Of a DNA stretch of 64,000 bases, positions 56,836 through 64,000 are shown in pieces. This stretch comes from Abelmoschus esculentus. Its lineage: Eukaryota > Streptophyta > Magnoliopsida > Malvales > Malvaceae. The translations under genes were made by a program, and so were the position numbers. The DNA lies in NCBI GenBank assembly GCA_035048815.1, contig JAUCBN010000035.1:8692501-8756500 (forward strand), given 5' to 3'. How positions within the stretch are numbered: position 1 is the stretch's first letter; the number at the start of each line of letters is the position of its first letter. A model generated the notes under the pieces. The model was not told where the DNA came from and searched no databases. It worked only from the letters and a program-made list of their open reading frames with translations.

Positions 56836-57690
56836 AAACCCTGGAAGAAATATGACCACCACCACCTTTCCCATAAAGGTTGAAAAAGCAAAAACAGGAC
56901 CATCAATTTGAAAAATTTCTTGATATCTTAAAGCAAGTCCACATTAACTTACCCTTTGTAGAGGCAATTGAAAAAATAACCAATTATACTAAGTTCTTGA
57001 AAGACATTGTGTCTAAGAGAAAAAGGTTATGTGAGTTTGAAATAGTGGTTACTACAGAAGAATGCATGGCAATGCTACACAACTGCATGCCTCCCAAATT
57101 AAAGGATCTTTTATGCTTTACATTACCTTGTGTAATTGGTAACCACTATGAAGGTAAGGTCCTATGCGACCTTGTAGCAAACATCAATCTATTGCCCAAG
57201 TATGTCTTCCAAAAGCTTGGAATTGGAAGGGAAAACCCACTACTGTGATACTCCAACTTGTGAATCGATCATAGGTACAACCCGAAGGAAAATCGAGGAC
57301 ATACTGGTAAAAGTAGATAAATTTATTTTTCCTACTGATTTTCTTGTCCTTGATTGTGAAGCAGATGATAATGCACCAATCATCCTTGGGAGACCTTTCC
57401 TTGCCACTGGAAGAACGTTAATTGATGTAGAAAAAGGAGAGTTACCTATGAGGGTCAATGACCAACAAGTTAAACTCATTGCCTTCGAAAATCTGAAAAG
57501 GTATGATGATGCAAAAGAATGCAAAACCCTTCACACCACAGATGCAGACACAAAGGTATCCTGCTTCAACAGTCACTGCTTGGGCAGCATGCTCGGTAGA
57601 AAATTAAATATTTGCTATGGCAGAATTTTTGGCAAGAAAATTAAGGAAGATGTGGAGGAAACCAAGAGCACAACATACTGTCTAGACAAA
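56836..57690 (+). pseudogene. Athila gag/protease fragment, continuation after the Copia insertion
   Basis: Continues the gene cut at 41541. It encodes FEKFLDILKQVHINLPFVEA, then the region around the protease active site (VLCDLVANINLLPKYVFQKLG, where the family usually has DLGAS), then DNAPIILGRPFLATGRTLIDV, which is diagnostic of Athila protease. Frames change near 56900 and 57240 and an in-frame TAG disrupts the middle, so it is dead. No RT or integrase follows. Confidence 0.82.
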
Positions 57691-58184
57691 TAGGGTGCAA
57701 TGAAGATCAGAATAATAAGGGATGAACTTAAAGCCAATGACCAACACTTAAAGGATAACTCTGGCCAACAAGAGATAATCAGATTGGGAGATGTATTTAC
57801 ATACAATTCACTAGTAACATAATCTTTTCCCTTATCTTTTTATTTTTTATATTAGGATTAGTTTAGTTTAGATTTACTTACTATAATTATTTTTTGTCTT
57901 TAATAATTTTTTTGTTTTTGTTAATAATTTTTTTAGGATAATAAGCAAGAAAAAAGGGGAAATAGTTCACAGCAGGAATGTTGCCGAGGCAGTAAATAGT
58001 GTTAGAGATACAACAACACCAACGGGTAAGTATTTACTATAAAACGAATAAGCATGGTTCAAACCAACATGTTGCCGAGGCAGTAAATGGTGTTAGATTT
58101 ACTTGCATGAGAACAATCTCTCTCACACATTTTGTTAATAATTCGTTTTAAGCACATTTTAAGAACGAAAACCATGAAGAGTGC
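57691..58184 (+). other. Athila-derived remnant beyond protease
   Basis: Noncoding, with a GATAATAAGCAAGAAAAAAGGGG segment (given here only as a landmark at about 57938) and two copies of ATGTTGCCGAGGCAGTAAAT at about 57978 and 58069. It ends at the LTR that starts at 58185. Confidence 0.4.
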
Positions 58185-59792
58185 TGATGTGTGCTTAAAA
58201 TGTAAAGGATTCTCGTGCAAGTATACACATCGAACAAGTAATAAAGTGTGTGAGTGAGATCGTTCTCACGAGGATTGGGTAAGAGATTTTAAAAATAGTT
58301 AACATACACAAAAGATAAGAAAATCCTTTGTAAGAACATATTCTAAAGCAATTATGCAATTGTCACCAAAATGCTTTAGCAAAATAAAAGTGTCACTGGT
58401 AATACGGTAATAAAATAAAGTTTGTCACAAAAATGTGGTAGCAAAATAAAACTGAGAATGAAGTAATAGATAAAGATACACAAACACAACACAAAGGAGA
58501 AATTCAAGATTAAGACAGGCTAGGCTTGCTATGGAAAATATTTCACTTTTTTCCTGAAAGGCTTACTGTTCTACTGGTTTAACAAGTGCTCGACATAGTT
58601 TACTAAAAATGCCTTCACTATCCATAGTCAAAAGGCTTAACATTCGAAAATGCTAAGGCATTACCTCCCGGTCTCAACCCTAACACTTCTAATGTTGATA
58701 AAGTGCTATCCTTTTTAGTTGTTGAAACTCTCCCTTATCCTTAAGGTGAGTTAGGATTCTGCTCCCATAGTAACCCCATTATTTATGTTGTTTTAGCCTT
58801 GTCTACCCTAGATCTAAGCTTTCCAAACCCCTTAGCTACGAAAATCTCCCTAGAGCTCTTACAAACCAAGCCTAGATAAAGGTGTTAGCTTTCATGAACA
58901 AAACTATCAAATAAAACCAGAAAAACGCTAAATATATTCATTAACGAAAGATTAAATCATCCATAACAAGCCTAAGCCATACTAGTTTAGTTCATGGCTA
59001 GGTTTAGCAAACTACTCAATTTACGTGCTTTGAAATACATTTTCAACAACTTAGAAAAAAGGTAAAGCAAAGTGAAGAGGAAGGAAGTCCCAAACGCTTG
59101 TGTCGTGAGGCTTTCCTAACTTACCGCTCCTCTCGAAGTCTCGCAAATCCCTTGCTTGAAGCTCTCCAATAATGGTGGCTTGGCTTGAGGTTGAAGATGA
59201 AGGAAAGTGATCGTCTTTCTTCTTTCTTCTTCCTCGTTGCTCTCCTTAAAGTTCACTCATTTTTCTTTTCTTTTTCAGCTCTCTTTCAACACTTTTTGCT
59301 ACTGTTTTGTTACACTTGTAAAGGAGGTTTTGGCCTTGTATATATAAGAGACTTTTAGGGTTTTGTATCCTAAAGATGCTAGGAATATTCCCTAACATTT
59401 TTTGTAGAGAATTGCAGTAAAATGCAAGGACTGCAGGGAGGTGCGACTGGCCTAGAATTATTGGGTATGGACAGTGGGCTACGAGTTCGTCCTTTCTACA
59501 GTTCTATTTTGTCCACTTACAATGCTATAGCATCTTGAAGTCCGATCCAACACTAAAAAATTGCTATAGAATCTCTTCCATTCTTTTAACTTTTCCCCGA
59601 CAATTTGTACAACACCACCAACAAAATACCATTCAAAGCAACATCTTTAAAAATAAAAGAGAAAATAAAATGAAAACCTAATCTAAATGCAGATGCACAT
59701 GAAATGCAACTAAATGAAATACAAATAAGCTTGAAATCAAACAAAACCTTAAGAAAAAGGGTATAAAATATACGTTTTTTAGAACATTAACA
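58185..59792 (-). repeat. LTR of a second Athila-like family (minus), 3' LTR
   Basis: 1,608 bp. The minus-strand start TGTTAATGTTC follows a TTTGGGGGG purine tract (59793-59805), and the end is ..GCACACATCA at 58185. It differs in sequence from the 1.32-kb Athila LTRs elsewhere in the window. Its orientation and the adjoining purine tract make it the 3' LTR of a minus-strand element lying to the right. Confidence 0.65.
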
Positions 59793-60229
59793 CCCCCCAA
59801 ACTTAAGATATTGCTTGTCTTCAAGCAATGACATATAAAAATGCTATAGCAAAACTTTCAATCTTCGACAGCAGTATAGGCAGAACATCAATCTTTAGAA
59901 TATAAATGCTGTAGCAATCAACATAATATTGAGAATTCTTAGAACTTGAACTTAGACAAGATACTTTGCTTGCATGTGTGTGGGATTGTATCTAGACTAT
60001 GCTTAACAGTGTTAGAAAAATTCTAGTTTTCCTTATTCACTATATCCTAGTTCTTAAAATTTACTACCATGTACTTATTAAAAGGCTATTATTTACTATT
60101 CTTTTCCTAAACAATATATACTCATTACCCATTAATTCGAGCTGATACATATACTTATTGCTCAATAACTGACATTGTGCTGCCACAACTTATAATGATG
60201 ATATCTATAAGAAAACACGGCTTTATGGC
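59793..60229 (-). other. Polypurine tract and 3' noncoding end of the second Athila-like family
   Basis: A minus-strand purine tract at 59793-59805 and an untranslated stretch containing TTGCTTGAAGACAAGCAATA. The rest of that element is missing; plus-strand Athila LTR sequence starts at about 60230. Confidence 0.5.
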
Positions 60230-61399
60230 ATGTTTTTGTGTAGTTGCAGAAAATACCTGCTGGGGCAGCAGCAGTGCCTAAGGCCAGAACCATTGTTGAG
60301 GCAGCAACAGTGCCGAAGGCAAAAGCAATGCCGCGGCAGCAGAAATCCCAGTATTGATGTTGGGCGATTGAAAAAGAAAAATGAGCTAAGAATTTCTGGA
60401 TATCAAGCGTTTGGATCGGAGCAGATTAGCATTTGAAAAGACCAAGTCAAAGGCCACGCGAGAATAGTTTTCTAGATAGAATTAAACTTGGAAATATTAT
60501 ACTTTTATTACTTGTTCCCTACTCCAAGTTGTATTTTACTTAGGAAAGATTTACCCTAGGTTAAGACTATAAATACACCAGTCTTCTAACTTGTTAGGGA
60601 GCCGAATTGAAGAGAAAACCTTACCCTAAGAATTGTGTTATTCTTTTACAATATGTTCTAAGCTTTCTTAGGGTTAGGTGAAGGTTGTTGAGTATTAATG
60701 CGAGAGGATTGTATTTTGTTTCTTCGTTTCAATACAATAAGAATATCAAAGTTTGCTTATCCTATTGCCATTCCTTGTTCTTGCATTCAAGCTCGAGAGA
60801 GAAGTTTGTAAGTAATTCATTTATCTAATATCGAGAGGGTTAGATTCACGAAAGGGATAAGTGCGGTGTTGTAGACACTAACTCAACCTAGAGATAGGTT
60901 AAGAGTTTCAGCGGCTAAAAGAAGTTTGAGATTGGTTGTTGATTGTCATTGATTCACGCCTAAAGGTATCATCAAAGATTGATCATCAACAGTACTTCGA
61001 CTTAGAGATAAGCGGAGGCATCTAAGGACACTTTGCCGAGCTTTGATTAAACTACCCAAGAGCAAGAGATTGCCGCGGCAGGGAACACTAACGCTGCCGA
61101 GATAGTGTTGTGCAATTGTATAGAACAAGAACAGATCAATCGAATCCACTATATGACACAACTGGATCCTACCCATTCTCTCTATTCGTTCTCAACCTTT
61201 TATTTAAGCTTTTATTCTTTAGTTATTCAAACAAACCTTTTTATCTGTGTTCTTTATTTTACTAAACTTTAGGAGCAAGGAAACAGAAGGAGGCATATTA
61301 AGTACACCAGTCCTTATGGAGACGATACACGATAAATACTTATCATTTATTACTTGCAATGTGTACACTGCATAGATTGCGCTTTTATTGCACGCATCA
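60230..61399 (+). repeat. Athila-like LTR (plus), 5' truncated
   Basis: Ends GCACGCATCA before a clear PBS. It includes Gln-rich-looking GCAGCAGCAGTGCC repeats at 60265-60350 shared with the other LTRs. The normal LTR start (TGATGAGTGCC) is not present. Confidence 0.72.
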
Positions 61400-61405
61400 A
61401 GTTTT

Positions 61406-61423
61406 TGGCGCCGTTGCCGGGGA
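61406..61423 (+). promoter_or_regulatory. Primer-binding site of the plus Athila
   Basis: TGGCGCCGTTGCCGGGGA, the canonical Athila-type PBS (tRNA-Asp, from family knowledge), seven bases after the LTR end. Confidence 0.8.
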
Positions 61424-61508
61424 TTGACAACTAAATTTTGTTTTCTTTAGTTTTCTTGTTTTTAAGTTATTATTATAAAAAATATTTAATTTATTTTATT
61501 TTTAGTGT

Positions 61509-62419
61509 ATGACCAGGGCTAACTCTAGGACTCTATTACGTGATATCGACCCAGAAATTGAAAGAACTTATCAGAGGCTGAGAAGACAGATCCAAGGAGC
61601 CATGGCAGTGAATCTAGGAAATCAGAATCTACATGAAGGCATTGAAGGCCATCAACAGTAACCACTGCCGCGGTAGCTAACTGTCAGAGACTTTCTGGTG
61701 GAAAATTTAAATGGATTAAACCCTGGGGTTGTTACACTAGAGATTGAGGCAACCCACTTTGAACTTAAACTAGTAATGTTCAATATGCTCAATACTATTG
61801 GACAATTCAGTGGGGCTACAACAGAAGATGCCAGGCAGAATCTCAAATCCTTTATAGAAGTATGCAACTCTTTCAAAATGCAAAGAGTACATGAAGATAT
61901 TTTGAGGCTGAAACTTTTCCCCTTTTCACTGAGGGATAGGGCCAAAACCTGGTTGAATAACATTCGGGCAGGATCAATTGGATCTTGGAGTGAACTCTGC
62001 CGAGAATTCATTACGAGATTTAACCCTACAAATCTATATGATAGAATCCGTAATGAGATCACTTCATTTAGACAGGCTGATGACAAACCTATGTACGAGG
62101 CTTGGGAACGCTATAGAGAGTTACTGAACAGATGTCCACTACATGGATTCCTATTATGGACGCAAGTAACCATGTTCTATAAGGCCACCAACGCCCCGAC
62201 TAGAATGATGTTGGATGACTCAGCAAACGGCACACTCCTTGATAAGGCACCGGAAGAAGCTATAGAGATTCTGAACAAACTCGCAAGGAACGATTTTCAA
62301 TTTCCTACTTCTAGGCGAGTAGGATTAAGACGCCATGCCACGGTGAATAAGTTAGAAACCAACAATTCGGTGGCAGCACAGTTGGCATCTTTAACAGAAA
62401 TGGTTCAGAACATGCAAGT
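61509..62419 (+). pseudogene. Athila gag, N-terminal half, broken
   Basis: Capsid gene starting MTRANSRTLLRD. Two in-frame stops, TAA 61659-61661 and TAG 61674-61676, fall in the Gln/Pro linker; both are consistent with C-to-T changes of Gln codons. Downstream the frame stays open with retrotransposon-gag motifs (RDRAKTWLNNI, SWSELCREFITRFNP, LRNEITSF-type RNEITSFRQ, YEAWERYRELLNRCPLHGF). It is cut at LTEMVQNMQ by the minus LTR at 62420. Confidence 0.85.
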
Positions 62420-63754
62420 TGATGCCTGTAATAATAACGCAACTGTGCAGTGTACACATCACAAGTAATATAGTGATAAGTATATCGTGTATCGTCTCCA
62501 TAGAGATTGGTATACTTAATATGTCTCCCCTTGTTCCCTTGCAACTGAAAAATAAAGTAAAAACACAGATAAATGGATTTGTTTAACTAACTAACTAACT
62601 AACAAAACATAAAATAAAGGATTGAGAACGATATAGAGAAAGTGGGTAGGATCCAGCTGCGTCAATTAGTGGATTCGATTAATCTTCTTCTTGTCCAATG
62701 CAATTACAAAATACTACTTTGACAGTACTGTAGATACAACCTCGGCAGTGTTAGTGTTTTCTGCCGCGGCAATCTCTTGCTCTTTGGCAGATGCATCAAA
62801 GTTCAGCAAAGTGTCCGTAGTTGACTCCGCTTATCTCTAAGTCAGAGCGCTGTTGATGACTGGTCCTTGACGATACCTCTCAGCGTAAATCAACGATAAT
62901 CACCAACCAATCCAACACTTCTTTTTGCTGCTGAAACTCTTAACCTATCTCTAGGACAAGTTAGTGTTTGACAACACCATACTTATCCCTTTCGTGAATC
63001 TATACCTCTCGATGCTAGATAAATATATTACTTACAAACTTCTCTCTCGAGCTTGAATGGAAGAACAAGGAATGACAATAGGATAAGCAAACTTCGATAT
63101 TATTATTGCATTAGATCAAAGAAACAAGAAACAATCTCCTCTCACTAATATCTACAACCTTCACCTATCCCTAAGAGATTTAGAACATAATATCGATAGG
63201 TACAAATCTTAGGGAAAGGGTTTCTCTAAAATCGGCTCTCCCTAACAATATGGTCGGCTAAGCTATATATAGTCTTAACCTAGGGCAAACTTTTCCTAAA
63301 TAGACTTTAACTTGGAGTAGGGAGCAAGTCTTCTTCATGAGATCTGATGTTTCCAAGTTTGCAACCTTCTAGAAAGCTTTTCCCTTCGGTCTTTGACTTG
63401 AGCTTTTAGTGCGCTAGCCTGGTCTAATTGGTGCACTGCATCTTCCAGAATGTTCTCTATATTTTTGTCTTTCATTCGCCAATAATGTTGATGTTGCCAC
63501 TCTAGATGCTGCCGCAGTCTTGTCTCTGCCTCGGCCTCAATGATGCTTCTCTGCTGCCTCCGCCCTGGATATCCCTACATGTACAGAATATGTAATAATA
63601 TCTACATTCTCTATAAATGTAAGCTTTGTAAATAGTAATAACGGAATATCCAATATTATGCAACGAGTCCATATTTTAGTTCAAGTAGGTGTATAATAGA
63701 TGCATAAAATATCTTAAGAAGGGTACTAAATAACTGCCTTTTAGGCACTCATCA
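62420..63754 (-). repeat. Athila-like LTR (minus), 3' LTR
   Basis: 1,335 bp. The minus-strand start TGATGAGTGCC follows a purine tract (63755-63767, TTTGGGGATATT), and the end is ..CAGGCATCA at 62420. It is inserted in the gag gene of the plus Athila. Confidence 0.78.
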
Positions 63755-63898
63755 AATATCCCCAAACTCGAACTATTGCTTATCCTCAAGCAATGCAAGA
63801 CATCAAATTGCCCAGTCTTACTCCGCTTTGGTCTTACTTTTCCATCTATTATCTCCACCATGGTTATGTCTATCTCTCCGTTTTAGCCACTAGTTTAC
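63755..63898 (-). other. Purine tract and 3' noncoding end of the minus Athila
   Basis: Contains the polypurine tract and a TTGCTTGAGGATAAGCAATA hairpin-like stretch on the minus strand, comparable with the one at about 59815. The rest of the element is beyond, interrupted by the next LTR. Confidence 0.55.
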
Positions 63899-64000
63899 TG
63901 CTGTGTGTAATAATAGCGCAACTGTGCAGTGTACACGTCGCAAGTAATAAAGTGATAAGTATATCGTGTATCGTCTCCACAGGGATTGGTATACTTAATA
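63899..64000 (-). repeat. Further Athila-like LTR end, runs off the window
   Basis: From TGCTGTGTG onward it aligns without gaps to 62420-62520 (TAATAATA.CGCAACTGTGCAGTGTACAC and the TATCGTGTATCGTCTCC block). Only the last 102 bases of the LTR are visible. Confidence 0.65.

Noticed and set aside
58147..58200. Short inverted repeat TTTTAAGCACA/TGTGCTTAAAA at the LTR edge
   Set aside because: It is an 11-bp repeat spanning an LTR boundary in AT-rich sequence. Chance cannot be excluded and no function is suggested.

Overview
This is a plant nuclear genome window, most likely from a eudicot. It is AT-rich, has spliced genes with GT..AG introns, and is dominated by plant LTR retrotransposons (SIRE-like Copia, Athila-like Gypsy, a coding-poor Gypsy-type derivative) and hAT-type DNA transposons. 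I see no prokaryotic, viral or organellar gene organisation. Only two host loci are convincing: a broken 40S ribosomal protein S2 (uS5) gene on the minus strand at 207-2062, and a four-exon coiled-coil protein gene on the plus strand at 32612-34254. I cannot name the species.

Left part (1-24740). The S2 gene keeps its intron but has two in-frame stops. About 117 bp upstream of its ATG a hAT element is inserted (2179-24731, matching termini, perfect 8-bp target duplication CTTGTTAT). It separates a telo-box next to the gene from a site II motif that now lies 22.5 kb away. The hAT keeps only the two ends of its transposase gene. The middle is replaced by two retrotransposon blocks: a coding-poor element with 3,083-bp LTRs (LTR-internal-LTR-partial internal, 3506-14006), and a minus-strand SIRE-like Copia (14003-23694) with gag, pol and a third ORF, all disabled. 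The two blocks meet head to head at a junction carrying a 32-bp duplication.

Middle (24740-38170). This stretch is AT-rich intergenic DNA with a MITE with long inverted repeats (25283-25484), a probable old hAT-like MITE (26131-26722), a pair of diverged repeats, the coiled-coil gene, a decayed 3' remnant of a SIRE-like element (about 35985-36330) and LTR-like sequence I could not assign.

Right part (38170-64000). This is a nest of Athila-like elements. LTRs in both orientations, primer-binding sites of the TGGCGCCGTTGCCGGGG type, and broken gag/protease fragments are interrupted by deletions. Into one Athila gag gene a plus-strand SIRE-like Copia complex has inserted (41542-56830, target duplication CAAAG). 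It consists of one full element (LTR, gag, intact 1,022-codon pol frame, third ORF, LTR) followed by three tandem gag-plus-LTR units of about 1.88 kb. In each unit gag runs in frame into LTR sequence.

The most interesting points are: the tandem gag/LTR array inside one target duplication; the third ORF of the Copia family, which appears to carry its own promoter and a 5'-leader intron; the dense TATCGATA-type palindrome array shared by the LTR and the region before that ORF; and the split ribosomal protein promoter. All family assignments rest on motif recognition by eye, without database searches.
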